Shown here piece after piece: positions 20,676 to 30,066 of a DNA stretch of 64,000 nucleotides. This stretch comes from Mycobacterium sp. HUMS_12744610 (GTDB lineage: Bacteria; Actinomycetota; Actinomycetes; Mycobacteriales; Mycobacteriaceae): the NCBI RefSeq assembly GCF_041206865.1, contig NZ_JBGEDP010000001.1, forward strand, positions 558,001-622,000, written 5' to 3'. A model generated the notes under the pieces. The model worked only from the letters and a program-made list of their open reading frames with translations, had not been told where the DNA came from and did no database searches. Position 1 is the stretch's first letter. Each line of letters opens with the position of its first letter. A program made the position numbers and the translations under genes.

Positions 20676-21926
20676 GTGCCTAGCCCCAACCTTCCGCCCG
20701 GATTCGACTTTCTCGATCCGGACAGAAATGTCAAAGGCCTGCCGGTCGCGGAGCTGGCGGAGCTGCGTAAATCCCAGCCGGTCTACTGGCTGGACGTTCC
20801 GGGCGGGACCGGGGGCTTCGGCGACAAGGGTTACTGGGTGATCACCAAGCACCGGGACGTCAAGGAGATCTCGCTGCGCAGCGACATCTTCTCCAGCCAG
20901 CAGGACTGCGCCATCCCGGTCTGGCCCCAGGAGATGACCCGCGAGCAGATCGACCTGCAGCGACTCGTCATGCTCAACATGGACGCCCCGCACCACACCC
21001 GGTTGCGCAAGATCATCTCCCGTGGCTTTACCCCGCGCGCCATCGGACGGCTTCGCGACGAGTTGGACAGCCGGGCGCAGAACATCGCCAAGACCGCCGC
21101 GGCGGCGGGCTCGGGAGACTTCGTCGAGCAGGTCTCCTGCGAGTTGCCGCTGCAGGCGATCGCCGGTCTGCTGGGTGTGCCGCAGGAGGACCGCGACAAG
21201 ATCTTCCGCTGGTCCAACGAGATGACCGGCAACCAGGATCCCGAGTTCGCCCACGTTGACCCGGCGACGTCGTCGGCCGAGATCATCGCGTACGCCATGA
21301 AGATGGCCGAGGAGCGCGGCAAGAACCCCGGCGACGACATCGTCACCAAGCTGATCCAGGCGGACATCGAGGGCGAGAAGCTCTCCGACGACGAGTTCGG
21401 GTTCTTCGTGATGATGCTCGCCGTCGCCGGCAACGAGACCACGCGGAACTCCATCACCCACGGCATGGTCGCGTTCTCGCAGAACCCGGAGCAGTGGGAG
21501 CTGTTCAAGAGGGAACGACCCGAGACCGCGCCCGACGAGATCGTGCGCTGGGCCACCCCGGTCACCGCGTTCCAGCGCACCGCCCTGGAGGACTACGAGC
21601 TCTCCGGGGTGCAGATCAAGCAGGGCCAGCGGGTGGTGATGTTCTACCGTTCGGCCAACTTCGACGAAGAGGTTTTCCAGGATCCGTTCAGCTTCAACAT
21701 CCTTCGGAACCCCAACCCGCACGTCGGTTTCGGTGGCACGGGCGCGCACTACTGCATCGGCGCCAACCTGGCCAAGATGACGATCAGCCTGATCTTCAAC
21801 GCGGTCGCCGACCACATGCCGGACCTGAAGCCGATCTCGGAGCCCGAGCGGCTGCGGTCGGGCTGGCTCAACGGCATCAAGCACTGGCAGGTCGACTACA
21901 CCGGTAAGTGCCCGGTGGCGCACTGA
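20676..21926 (+). CDS. cyp125: Cytochrome P450 CYP125, cholesterol C26 oxidase
   Basis: 416 residues from GTG (MPSPNLPPGFDFLDPDRNVK) with GAGGAGAA as ribosome site; M. tuberculosis CYP125A1 is slightly longer. I-helix AVAGNETTRNS supplies the acid-alcohol pair, ETAPDEIVRW is the ExxR region, and the haem ligand is Cys360 in FGGTGAHYCIGANLA. It oxidises the terminal methyl of cholesterol or cholestenone to the acid, starting side-chain removal. First gene of the operon with fadE28-fadE29-chsH2-chsH1-ltp2. Confidence 0.94.
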   Translation: MPSPNLPPGFDFLDPDRNVKGLPVAELAELRKSQPVYWLDVPGGTGGFGDKGYWVITKHRDVKEISLRSDIFSSQQDCAIPVWPQEMTREQIDLQRLVMLNMDAPHHTRLRKIISRGFTPRAIGRLRDELDSRAQNIAKTAAAAGSGDFVEQVSCELPLQAIAGLLGVPQEDRDKIFRWSNEMTGNQDPEFAHVDPATSSAEIIAYAMKMAEERGKNPGDDIVTKLIQADIEGEKLSDDEFGFFVMMLAVAGNETTRNSITHGMVAFSQNPEQWELFKRERPETAPDEIVRWATPVTAFQRTALEDYELSGVQIKQGQRVVMFYRSANFDEEVFQDPFSFNILRNPNPHVGFGGTGAHYCIGANLAKMTISLIFNAVADHMPDLKPISEPERLRSGWLNGIKHWQVDYTGKCPVAH

Positions 21927-21943
21927 GGGATGTAAAGCCGATC

Positions 21944-22961
21944 ATGGACTTCAATCTCACCGCGACGCAGCAGGCCGTCGCCGACGTGGTCACGTCCGCG
22001 CTGGGCCGCGAACTTTCGTGGACGGCCCTGGTCGACGGGGGGGTGACGGCGCTGCCGGTGCCCGAACGCCTCGGCGGCGACGGCGTGGGTCTGCCCGAGG
22101 TCGACGGTGCTCACCGAAGTGGGCCGCCACGGCGCCATCACGCCGGCGTTGGCCACACTGGGCCTGGGTGTGGTGCCCCTGCTCGACCTCGCCTCCGAGG
22201 AACAGCAGGACCGCTTTCTGGGCGGTGTGGCCAAGGGTGGTTTGCTGACCGCCGCGCTCGACGAACCCGGTGCCGCGCTGCCCGACCGGCCCGCCACCAT
22301 GTTGGCCGGCGGGCGGCTGGCGGGCACCAAAGTCGGTGTGGCGTATGCCGAGCAGGCCGACTGGATGATCGTGACGGCGGACAACGGGGTCGCGGTGGTT
22401 TCGCCGAAGGCTGACGGCGTCCGGTTGGTGCGCACCCCGACCTCGAACGGTTCCGAGGAGTACGCGGTCACGTTCGACGACGTCGCGGTCGAGGAATCCG
22501 GTGTGCTGGCGAATGCGGGCGCGCCCCGGGTCAACCAGCTCGCGCTGGCGATGATCGGGGCGTACACCGACGGGCTGGTGGCCGGGGCGCTGCGCCTCAC
22601 CGCGGACTACGTGGCCAGCCGCAAGCAGTTCGGTAAACCGCTGTCCACCTTCCAGACCGTGGCGGCACAGCTCGCGGAGGTCTACATCGCCTCGCGCACC
22701 ATCGATCTGGTGGCCAAGTCCGTCGTGTGGCGGCTCTCGGAGGGCCGGGATGCCGGCGAGGACCTCGACGTCCTGGGCTACTGGATCACCTCGCAGGCGC
22801 CGCCGATGATGCAGACCTGCCACCACCTGCACGGCGGCATGGGCATGGACATCACCTATCCGATGCACCGGTACTACTCCACGATCAAGGACCTGACCCG
22901 CCTGCTGGGCGGGCCATCTCATCGCCTCGGACTGGTGGGAGCGCAATGTTCATCGATCTGA
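21944..22961 (+). pseudogene. fadE28: Acyl-CoA dehydrogenase fadE28 with a frameshift
   Basis: FadE28 is one subunit of the FadE28-FadE29 (ChsE1-ChsE2) heterotetramer that dehydrogenates the 3-carbon steroid side chain. It reads MDFNLTATQQAVADVVTSAL to GLPEV (residue 53), then the frame breaks near 22103; from LTEVGRHGAITPALATLGLG to the stop the protein continues in the next frame. Adding two bases gives exactly 340 codons including stop, the family length (339 residues), so a 2-nt deletion is the best explanation. Without this subunit the dehydrogenase would not form. It overlaps fadE29 by 16 nt. Confidence 0.86.
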
Positions 22962-24109
22962 CCCCGGAGCAGCGCCAGCTGCAAGCCGAGCTGCGGCAAT
23001 ACTTCTCGAACCTCATCTCGTCCGACGAGATGAAGGCGATGGAGCAGGACCGGCACAACGAGGCGTATCGTGCGGTGATCCGGCGGATGGGCCGCGACGG
23101 CAAGCTCGGGGTCGGGTGGCCGAAGGAGTACGGCGGCTTGGGCTTCGGCCCGATCGAGCAGTCGATCTTCGTCAACGAGGCGCATCGCGCCGACGTGCCG
23201 CTGCCCGCGGTGACGTTGCAGACGGTCGGCCCGACGCTGCAACAGTTCGGCACCGAGGCGCAGAAGAAGAAGTTCCTCCCGGCGATCCTCGCCGGTGAGG
23301 TGCATTTCGCGATCGGCTACAGCGAACCCGAGGCGGGGACCGACCTGGCATCGCTGCGGACCACCGCCGTGCGCCAGGGCGACGAGTACATCGTCAACGG
23401 CCAAAAGATGTGGACCACCGGCGGTCACGACGCCGACTACATCTGGCTAGCCTGCCGCACGGATCCGGAAGCGGTCAAACACAAGGGCATTTCGATCCTG
23501 ATCGTCGATACGAAGGATCCCGGCTTCTCGTGGACGCCGGTCATCCTGTCCGACGGCGCCCACCACACCAACGCCACGTACTACAACGACGTTCGGGTGC
23601 CCGCCGACATGCTGGTCGGCGAGGAGAACGGCGGGTGGCAGCTGATCACCACCCAGCTCAACAACGAGCGGGTGATGCTGGGCCCGGCGGGACGTACCGC
23701 CGGCATCTACGACCGGGTGCACGCGTGGGCGTCCAAACCCGGTAGCGACGGGGTCACCCCGATCGACCACGCCGACGTCAAACGAGCGCTCGGTGAGATC
23801 TACTCGATGTGGCGGGTCAACGAACTGCTCAACTGGCAGGTGGCCGCCGCGGGCGAGGACATCAACGTCGCCGACGCCGCGTCGACGAAAGTCTTCGGCA
23901 CCGAACGCATTCAGTACGTCGGTCGACTCGCCGAGGAGATCGTCGGCAAATACGGCAACCCCGCCGATCCGGGCACCGCCGAACTGCTCGGCTGGCTCGA
24001 CTCCCAGACCAAGCGCAATCTGGTGATCACCTTCGGTGGCGGAGTGAACGAAGTCATGCGAGAGATGATCGCGGCCGCGGGACTCAAGGTGCCGAGGGTG
24101 CCCAGATGA
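22946..24109 (+). CDS. fadE29: Acyl-CoA dehydrogenase FadE29
   Basis: 387 residues, ATG start (MFIDLTPEQRQLQAELRQYF), equal to the M. tuberculosis length. Intact acyl-CoA dehydrogenase: GYSEPEAGTDLASLRTT, VNGQKMWTTGGHDADYIWLA, GGGVNEVMREMIAAAGLKVP. It pairs with FadE28 to oxidise 3-oxo-4-pregnene-20-carboxyl-CoA. The start lies inside the end of fadE28, and its stop overlaps chsH2 as ATGA. It is intact while its partner is frameshifted. Confidence 0.93.
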   Translation: MFIDLTPEQRQLQAELRQYFSNLISSDEMKAMEQDRHNEAYRAVIRRMGRDGKLGVGWPKEYGGLGFGPIEQSIFVNEAHRADVPLPAVTLQTVGPTLQQFGTEAQKKKFLPAILAGEVHFAIGYSEPEAGTDLASLRTTAVRQGDEYIVNGQKMWTTGGHDADYIWLACRTDPEAVKHKGISILIVDTKDPGFSWTPVILSDGAHHTNATYYNDVRVPADMLVGEENGGWQLITTQLNNERVMLGPAGRTAGIYDRVHAWASKPGSDGVTPIDHADVKRALGEIYSMWRVNELLNWQVAAAGEDINVADAASTKVFGTERIQYVGRLAEEIVGKYGNPADPGTAELLGWLDSQTKRNLVITFGGGVNEVMREMIAAAGLKVPRVPR

Positions 24110-25059
24110 CAGATATCCAGGAGGCCGTCGCCGAGATCAAGGCGGCGGGCGCCCCCAAGCCGCGCGTCGGGCGCGACCCGGTGAACCAGCCGATGGTGAA
24201 CAACTGGGTGGAGGCGATCGGCGACCGCAACCCCATCTACGTCGACGAGGCCGCGGCCAGGGCGGTCGGCCACCCCGGAATCGTGGCCCCGCCAGCCATG
24301 ATTCAGGTGTGGACGATGTTCGGGCTGGGCGGTGCGCGTCCCAAGGACGACCCGCTGGGGCCCATCATGCAGCTCTTCGACGACGCGGGGTACATCGGCG
24401 TGGTGGCCACGAACTGCGAGCAGACCTATCACCGTTATCTTCGCCCCGGCGAGCGGGTCGCCATCACCTCCGAGATGGGTGACGTGGTCGGGCCGAAGCA
24501 GACCGCGCTGGGCGAGGGCTTCTTCGTCAACCAGCACATCACGTGGCGGGTGGGTGACGAGGACGTCGCCGAGATGAATTGGCGCATAATGAAATTCAGG
24601 CCGCGCGAGGAATCCACGGTGGCTGCCACGGTTCCGGCGGACCTGGACCCCGACGCCATGATGCGCCCGTCTTCGTCGCGGGACACCGCCTTCTTCTGGG
24701 AGGGTGTCAAGGCGCACGAGCTGCGGATCCAGCGGCGCCCGGACGGGAGCCTGCAGCACCCGCCCGTGCCCGCGGTGTGGCAGGACAAAGCAGCGCCGAT
24801 CGACTACGTGGTGGCCGGCGGCAACGGCACCGTGTTCAGCTTCGTGGTGCACCACGCGCCGAAGGTGCCCGGCCGCACGCTGCCGTTCGTGATCGCTTTG
24901 GTCGAACTCGAGGAGGGCGTGCGCATGCTGGGTGAGCTGCGTGGCGTGGACCCCGGCGAGGTGAGGATCGGAATGCCGGTGCGCGCAACGTATATCGACT
25001 TTCCGGCCGGTGCCACCGGCCCGGAATGGACCCTCTACGCCTGGGAGCCTTCGGCATGA
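24106..25059 (+). CDS. chsH2: ChsH2, large subunit of steroid enoyl-CoA hydratase
   Basis: 317 residues. The N-terminal half (to about 165) is a MaoC-like hot-dog fold (NQPMVNNWVEAIGDRNPIYV, HPGIVAPPAMIQVWTM). The C-terminal part (about 190-317) is a DUF35 OB-fold (AFFWEGVKAHELRIQRRPDG). In M. tuberculosis Rv3542c with Rv3541c hydrates the C17-C20 double bond of the 3-carbon side chain, and the DUF35 domain binds and activates the aldolase Ltp2. Gene order chsH2-chsH1-ltp2 with 4-nt overlaps supports that complex. Confidence 0.92.
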   Translation: MTDIQEAVAEIKAAGAPKPRVGRDPVNQPMVNNWVEAIGDRNPIYVDEAAARAVGHPGIVAPPAMIQVWTMFGLGGARPKDDPLGPIMQLFDDAGYIGVVATNCEQTYHRYLRPGERVAITSEMGDVVGPKQTALGEGFFVNQHITWRVGDEDVAEMNWRIMKFRPREESTVAATVPADLDPDAMMRPSSSRDTAFFWEGVKAHELRIQRRPDGSLQHPPVPAVWQDKAAPIDYVVAGGNGTVFSFVVHHAPKVPGRTLPFVIALVELEEGVRMLGELRGVDPGEVRIGMPVRATYIDFPAGATGPEWTLYAWEPSA

Positions 25060-25457
25060 GCGCACCCGTTGTCGAGGTGGGCACGACGCTGCCCGAGCTC
25101 AAACTCTACGGCGACCCGACGTTCATCATCTCGACGGCCCTGGCCACCCGGGACTTCCAGGACGTGCACCACGACCGCGACAAGGCGCAGGCCAAGGGGT
25201 CCAAGGACATCTTCGTCAACATCTTGACCGACACCGGTCTGGTGCAGCGCTACGTCACCGACTGGGCCGGTCCGTCGGCCCTGATCAAGTCGATCGGGCT
25301 GCGGCTGGGCGTGCCGTGGTACGCCTACGACACGGTGACTTTCTCCGGTGAGGTGACTTCGATCGAGGACGGTCTGATCACAGTCAAGGTGTTGGGCCGC
25401 AACAGCCTTGGCGATCATGTCATCGCCACGGTGACGTTGACGATTGGGGATGCGTGA
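25056..25457 (+). CDS. chsH1: ChsH1, small subunit of steroid enoyl-CoA hydratase
   Basis: 133-residue single MaoC-like hot-dog domain. The hydratase motif is in TRDFQDVHHDRDKAQAKGSK (about 31-50), which carries the Asp and His of R-specific hydratases; this is the catalytic subunit of the ChsH1-ChsH2 pair. The ATG overlaps the chsH2 stop by 4 nt and the stop overlaps the ltp2 start region. KstR-regulated from the cyp125 promoter. Confidence 0.92.
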   Translation: MSAPVVEVGTTLPELKLYGDPTFIISTALATRDFQDVHHDRDKAQAKGSKDIFVNILTDTGLVQRYVTDWAGPSALIKSIGLRLGVPWYAYDTVTFSGEVTSIEDGLITVKVLGRNSLGDHVIATVTLTIGDA

Positions 25458-26626
25458 TGCTGTCCGGTAAAGCGGCGATTGTCGGCATCGGCGCCACCGA
25501 CTTCTCGAAGAACTCGGGGCGCAGCGAGCTGAGGCTGGCGGCCGAGGCGGTGCTGGACGCGCTGGGCGATGCCGGTCTCTCACCGTCGGACGTAGACGGG
25601 CTGACCACCTTCACGATGGACACAAACAACGAGACCGCGGTCGCGCGTGCCGTGGGAATCGGCGATCTGAAGTTCTTCTCCCAGATCGGTTACGGCGGCG
25701 GCGCCGCGTGCGCGACTGTCCAGCAGGCCGCGATCGCCGTCGCCACCGGGGTGGCCGACGTCGTCGTCGCCTACCGGGCCTTCAACGAGCGCTCGGGCAT
25801 GCGCTTCGGCCAGGTGCAGACCCGCCTGGTGGGAGACGGCGGCGCACAGGCGGATTCGACAGCAGCGGACAATTCGTTCTCGTATCCACACGGGCTCTCC
25901 ACCCCGGCAGCGCAGGTGGCCATGATCGCCCAGCGCTACATGCATCTGTCCGGCGCGACCAGCCGCGACTTCGGCGCCATCTCGGTGGCCGACCGCAAGC
26001 ACGCCGCCAAGAACCCGAAGGCCTATTTCTACGAGAAGCCGATAACGATCGAGGACCACCAGAATTCGCGGTGGATCGCCGAGCCGTTGCGGCTGCTGGA
26101 CTGCTGCCAGGAAACCGACGGGGCCGTGGCGATCGTGGTGACGTCGGTGGAACGCGCGCGCGACCTCAAGCAACGCCCCGCGGTGATCGAGGCGGCAGCG
26201 CAGGGCTCCAGCCCGGACCAGTACACGATGGTCAGCTACTACCGCCCCGAGCTCGGCCTGCCCGAGATGGGCGTGGTGGGCCACCAGCTCTGGCGGCAGT
26301 CCGGGCTCAAACCGAGCGACATCCAGACCGCGGTCATCTACGACCACTTCACACCCTTTACGCTGATCCAGTTGGAGGAGTTGGGTTTCTGCGGCAAGGG
26401 CGAGGCCAAGGACTTCATCGCCGACGGCGCGATCGAGGTGGGCGGCCGGCTGCCCATCAACACCCACGGCGGCCAGCTCGGCGAGGCTTACATTCACGGC
26501 ATGAACGGCATCGCCGAGGGCGTGCGGCAGCTGCGCGGCACTTCGGTGAACCCCGTACCCGACGTCGAGCACGTGCTCGTCACCGCGGGGACGGGCGTGC
26601 CGACGTCGGGGCTGATCCTGGGCTAA
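25457..26626 (+). CDS. ltp2: Steroid side-chain aldolase Ltp2
   Basis: 389 residues from ATG (MLSGKAAIVGIGATDFSKNS); a GTG one codon earlier is equally possible. It has a thiolase fold but lacks the nucleophilic cysteine (GGGAACATVQQAAIA in its place) and keeps the C-terminal NTHGGQLGEAYIHGMNG loop, as in the SCP2-like aldolases. Ltp2 (Rv3540c) cleaves 17-hydroxy-3-oxo-4-pregnene-20-carboxyl-CoA to androstenedione and propionyl-CoA, working only with the ChsH2 DUF35 domain. Last gene of the cyp125 operon, convergent with chsH3. Confidence 0.93.
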   Translation: MLSGKAAIVGIGATDFSKNSGRSELRLAAEAVLDALGDAGLSPSDVDGLTTFTMDTNNETAVARAVGIGDLKFFSQIGYGGGAACATVQQAAIAVATGVADVVVAYRAFNERSGMRFGQVQTRLVGDGGAQADSTAADNSFSYPHGLSTPAAQVAMIAQRYMHLSGATSRDFGAISVADRKHAAKNPKAYFYEKPITIEDHQNSRWIAEPLRLLDCCQETDGAVAIVVTSVERARDLKQRPAVIEAAAQGSSPDQYTMVSYYRPELGLPEMGVVGHQLWRQSGLKPSDIQTAVIYDHFTPFTLIQLEELGFCGKGEAKDFIADGAIEVGGRLPINTHGGQLGEAYIHGMNGIAEGVRQLRGTSVNPVPDVEHVLVTAGTGVPTSGLILG

Positions 26627-26653
26627 GCCGCCGGCGGAAACCGGGCGCGAAAC

Positions 26654-27514
26654 CTAGGCCGGAATCAGCTCGACGCCGGAGAGCACCACGGCGTTGTCGC
26701 GCGACGGCGCGACCACGCTGGCCATCACACGGCCGTCTTCCTTCCAGATGGCGACGCTGAGCGTCTCACCGGGGAACGCCACCCCGGCGAAGCGGGCCCC
26801 GTAGGCGGCCACCGCGCCGGCGTCGCCGTCGAGCAGGGCGTCGGCGATTGCCTTGCAGGTCATGCCGTAGGTGCACAGGCCGTGCAGGATGGGACGCGGA
26901 AAGCCCGCTGCCGCAGCAAATTCCGGATCCGAGTGCAGCGGATTGCGGTCGCCGCAGAGCCGGTAGAGCAGAGCTTGTTGCGGCAGGATCGGCATCGCGA
27001 CTTCCAGATCGGGCGCCCGGTCAGGAGCCCCGTCCGATCCCGACGGCCCGCGTGAACCGCCGAATCCGCCCTCGCCGCGGGCGAAGATGGACCGCTTCTG
27101 CGTCCACAGCAGGGTGCCGTCCGGGGCGCTGACCGTGGTCTCGCTCCAGATCACCGCGGCCTTGCCCTTGTCCCAGATGTCTGTGAACCGGGTCACCGCG
27201 CGCGCCGAACCCGCCGGCGGCAGCGGTGCCGGCACCTCGATCCGCTCGCTGGCGTGCAGCACCTTGCTCAGCTCGATGTCGATGCCGGGGAACTGCACCG
27301 TCGGCGGTGTGGTCATGTGGAAGGTGGCGGCGACGTTGCCGAACGTCGGGAGCACCTGCGGTGTGTCGTCGACCAGGTAACGCAGTTCGTGGGGGTCCAT
27401 CGGATCTTTGCCGGCGCCCAGCCCGAGGTGGTAGAGCTGCACATCGCTGCTGGTCCAAGAGAATTCGATGGGTTCCAGCTCGGCGGCCAGGGCGACGTCC
27501 ACGTCGATGGGCAT
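26654..27514 (-). CDS. chsH3: MaoC-family enoyl-CoA hydratase (Rv3538 homologue, ChsH3)
   Basis: 286 residues, ATG start. Double hot-dog hydratase: the second half carries YRLCGDRNPLHSDPEFAAAA and ILHGLCTYGMT, the catalytic Asp/His motif of the MaoC/hydratase-2 family. Rv3538 is assigned to hydration of an early side-chain enoyl-CoA; the exact substrate is established knowledge for the homologue, not visible here. It lies 1 nt after the kstD stop, so both are expressed from the kstD promoter under KstR. Confidence 0.85.
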   Translation of the reverse strand: MPIDVDVALAAELEPIEFSWTSSDVQLYHLGLGAGKDPMDPHELRYLVDDTPQVLPTFGNVAATFHMTTPPTVQFPGIDIELSKVLHASERIEVPAPLPPAGSARAVTRFTDIWDKGKAAVIWSETTVSAPDGTLLWTQKRSIFARGEGGFGGSRGPSGSDGAPDRAPDLEVAMPILPQQALLYRLCGDRNPLHSDPEFAAAAGFPRPILHGLCTYGMTCKAIADALLDGDAGAVAAYGARFAGVAFPGETLSVAIWKEDGRVMASVVAPSRDNAVVLSGVELIPA

Positions 27515-27515
27515 C

Positions 27516-29198
27516 TCAGGCTTCCCCCGCGATGTGTAGAGCGGCCAAATACCCGAAGGTCATGGCCGGACCGATGGTGCCGCCCGGGCCGGGATAGGTG
27601 TGTCCCATCACCGGGGCGCTGACATTGCCTGCGGCGTAGAGCCCTTCGATGATGGTGCCGTCGTCGCGCAGCGCACGGCCGTGCAGGTCGGTGCGGATAC
27701 CGCCCTTGGTGCCCAGGTCCCCGGGAACCATCTTGGCGGCATAGTACGGCGCGTGGCTGATCTCGCCGAGGTTGGGATTCGGCTTGTTGGTGGGGTCACC
27801 GTAGTACTTGTCGTAGGCGCTCTCCCCCCGGTGAAAGTCGGCGTCCACGCCCGAACGCGCGAAGCCGTTGAAGCGCGCCACCGTGTCGGTGAACGCCGAC
27901 GTCGGCAGTCCCGCCTTTTCGGCCAGCTCTTCGAGCGTTTCCGCCTGGACGATCACCCCGGAGTCCAGCCATTTGCGTGGAATGCGCTGGCCGGGTTGCA
28001 GTCCGGCGAAGATGTAGCGGTCGCGGTACTGCTGGTCGAACACCAGCCACGCGGGGATGTTCTCTCCCGGCCCGGGCCCCTGCCCGTACTCGCCGCCGTA
28101 CATGTGGTGGCAGGCTTCGACGTAGGGCATCGATTCGTTCATGAACCGCTTGCCCGACATGTTGACGATGATCGAGCCCGGCGAGTTGCGCTCCGAGAGC
28201 GCGAACCACGGTGCGCCCACCAGCGGCACCGTCGGGCCCCACCACGCGTCCTCCATCAAATCCAGTGCTGCGCCCAGCTTTTCACCGGCTAGGATGCCGT
28301 CGCCGGTGTTCGCTTTGGCGCCGACGGTCCATTCGGTGGTGATCGGCGCCCGCTGATATTTCACCCGCATCTGTTCGTTGTGCTCGAATCCGCCGCAGGC
28401 CAGGATCACGCCGCGCCGGGCCCGGATCAGCCGGGGCTCGGTCGATTCGGGTGCGTCGGTGTCGCGCACATAGATTCCGCGCACCACCCCGTCCTCGACG
28501 CAGAGGTCGGTGAGTGCGGTGTTCAACTCGACCGGCACGCCGGCCTGCCGCAGCCCGATCCGCAGCGGGCCGATCAGCGCTCGGCCCATGCCGACGAGGT
28601 TCTTGCCCGTCGCCTTCGCCCACATCGTGCGCGCGCCGACCTTCAGGCTGCGCACCACGCCGCGCGGGTGTCGTTTGAGCTGGTTGAGCCGCACGTAATC
28701 CTGCTGCATCACAACGACGTTGAGCGGGACCTTGCCGTACGCCGGCTCCAGCCCGGCCATGTCGGCCCCGAGCTTGCGGGCGTCGAACGGCTTGGGCTCG
28801 ATCGAACGCCCGCCCGCGCGCCCGCCCGGCGCCTCGGGGTAGTAGTCGGAGTAACCCGGCACCCAGCACATCTTCAGCGGGGTGTGCTTGAGGACGAACG
28901 ACAGCATCTCGGGCCCGCGGTCGAGGTAGGCGTCGATCCTCTCCGGCTCCACGACGTCGCCGACGATCCCGTGCAGGTAGGTGCGGGCCGCCTCCGCGGT
29001 GTCGGGCACGCCGTAGCGCTGCAGCACCTCGTTGTTGGGAATCCACACGCCCCCACCCGAGCGTGCGGTGGAGCCGCCGAAATGAGAGGCCTTTTCGACG
29101 ACTATCGTCGAGAGGCCTCGGTGTGCGGCGGTGAGGGCAGCTACCATGCCGGCTCCGCCGCTGCCGACCACGACGACGTCGAACTCCTGCGCTGTCAT
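27516..29198 (-). CDS. kstD: 3-ketosteroid delta1-dehydrogenase KstD
   Basis: 560-residue FAD flavoprotein. The Rossmann motif VVVVGSGGAGMVAALTAAHR is at about 8-27, GGSTARSGGGVWIPNN follows, and the C-terminus carries GLYAAGNVSAPVMGHTYPGP. KstD (Rv3537) puts the 1,2 double bond into ring A; together with KshA this breaks ring B open. The ATG was chosen because it matches the family start and lies 7 nt after a TAACGT -10 box within the KstR operator, predicting a leaderless message. An upstream extension of this frame has no similarity. Confidence 0.94.
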   Translation of the reverse strand: MTAQEFDVVVVGSGGAGMVAALTAAHRGLSTIVVEKASHFGGSTARSGGGVWIPNNEVLQRYGVPDTAEAARTYLHGIVGDVVEPERIDAYLDRGPEMLSFVLKHTPLKMCWVPGYSDYYPEAPGGRAGGRSIEPKPFDARKLGADMAGLEPAYGKVPLNVVVMQQDYVRLNQLKRHPRGVVRSLKVGARTMWAKATGKNLVGMGRALIGPLRIGLRQAGVPVELNTALTDLCVEDGVVRGIYVRDTDAPESTEPRLIRARRGVILACGGFEHNEQMRVKYQRAPITTEWTVGAKANTGDGILAGEKLGAALDLMEDAWWGPTVPLVGAPWFALSERNSPGSIIVNMSGKRFMNESMPYVEACHHMYGGEYGQGPGPGENIPAWLVFDQQYRDRYIFAGLQPGQRIPRKWLDSGVIVQAETLEELAEKAGLPTSAFTDTVARFNGFARSGVDADFHRGESAYDKYYGDPTNKPNPNLGEISHAPYYAAKMVPGDLGTKGGIRTDLHGRALRDDGTIIEGLYAAGNVSAPVMGHTYPGPGGTIGPAMTFGYLAALHIAGEA

Positions 29199-29199
29199 G

Positions 29200-29213
29200 T
29201 AGAACACGTTATA
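29200..29213. promoter_or_regulatory. KstR operator, kstD/hsaE divergent promoter
   Basis: TAGAACACGTTATA matches T-n2-AAC-n2-GTT-n2-A exactly and ends 1 nt before the kstD start codon, so bound KstR would cover the transcription start. Confidence 0.92.
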
Positions 29214-29270
29214 GAATTGCTCGGGCCGGGCGCTACCGGCCCGGTCAAACGGACGAGGGGACTTCGGTAA

Positions 29271-30055
29271 ATGCTCAGTGCGCAGGTTCGCGACGAGCTG
29301 GCTGCGGGGTTGTGGCGTGCTGAGTTGAGTCGTGAGCCGGTCGCGCCGTTGACGGCTGCCCATCCTGAGATCGATGTGGTGGATGCTTATGAGATTCAGT
29401 TGATCAACATTCGTCGGCGGGTCTCGGGGGGTGCCCGGGTGGTGGGGCACAAGGTGGGGCTGTCGTCGTTGGCGATGCAGCAGATGATGGGTGTCGATGA
29501 GCCCGATTACGGGCATCTGCTCGATGAGATGCGGGTGTTGGAGGACACCCCGGTCAAGGCGGGCAAGTACCTGTACCCGCGAGTCGAGGTGGAGGTGGGT
29601 TCATTTTGGCCGCCGACCTGCCGGGGGCGGGTTGCACCGAGGATGACGTGCTGGCCGCGACCGAGGCGCTGGTTCCTTCGATCGAGTTGATCGACACCCG
29701 GATCACCGATTGGAAGATCGCGTTGTGTGACACCATCGCCGACAACGCCTCCTCGGCGGGTTTCGTGTTGGGCGCGGCGCGGGTGTCGCCGGGCGAGGTG
29801 GACGTCACGGGGATCGAGGCGGTGTTGAGCCGTAACGGCGAGGTGATCGCCGAGGGCCGCAGCGAGGCGGTGCTGGGCAATCCGGTGACCGCGGTGGCCT
29901 GGCTGGCCCGCAAGGTGGAAAGCTTTGGGGTACGGCTGCGCAAAGGTGACATCGTGTTGCCCGGGTCGTGTACGCGGGCCATCGACGCGCGCGGCGGCGA
30001 TGAGTTCGTCGCCGAGTTCACCGGCCTGGGCGCGGTCGGGTTGTCGTTCGAATAG
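29271..30055 (+). pseudogene. hsaE: 2-hydroxypentadienoate hydratase hsaE with a frameshift
   Basis: HsaE (Rv3536c) hydrates 2-hydroxy-hexa-2,4-dienoate from steroid ring A to 4-hydroxy-2-oxohexanoate. Residues 1-110 read MLSAQVRDELAAGLWRAELS to YPRVEVEVG; at 29600-29601 (a TT that should be TTT) one base is missing, and the rest (ILAADLPGAGCTEDDVLAAT to the stop) lies in another frame. Restoring one base gives 261 residues, the family length. The key acidic residues of the fumarylacetoacetase-like fold are split between the frames. It is the first gene of hsaE-G-F. Confidence 0.87.
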
Positions 30056-30066
30056 GAGCGTTCTTC

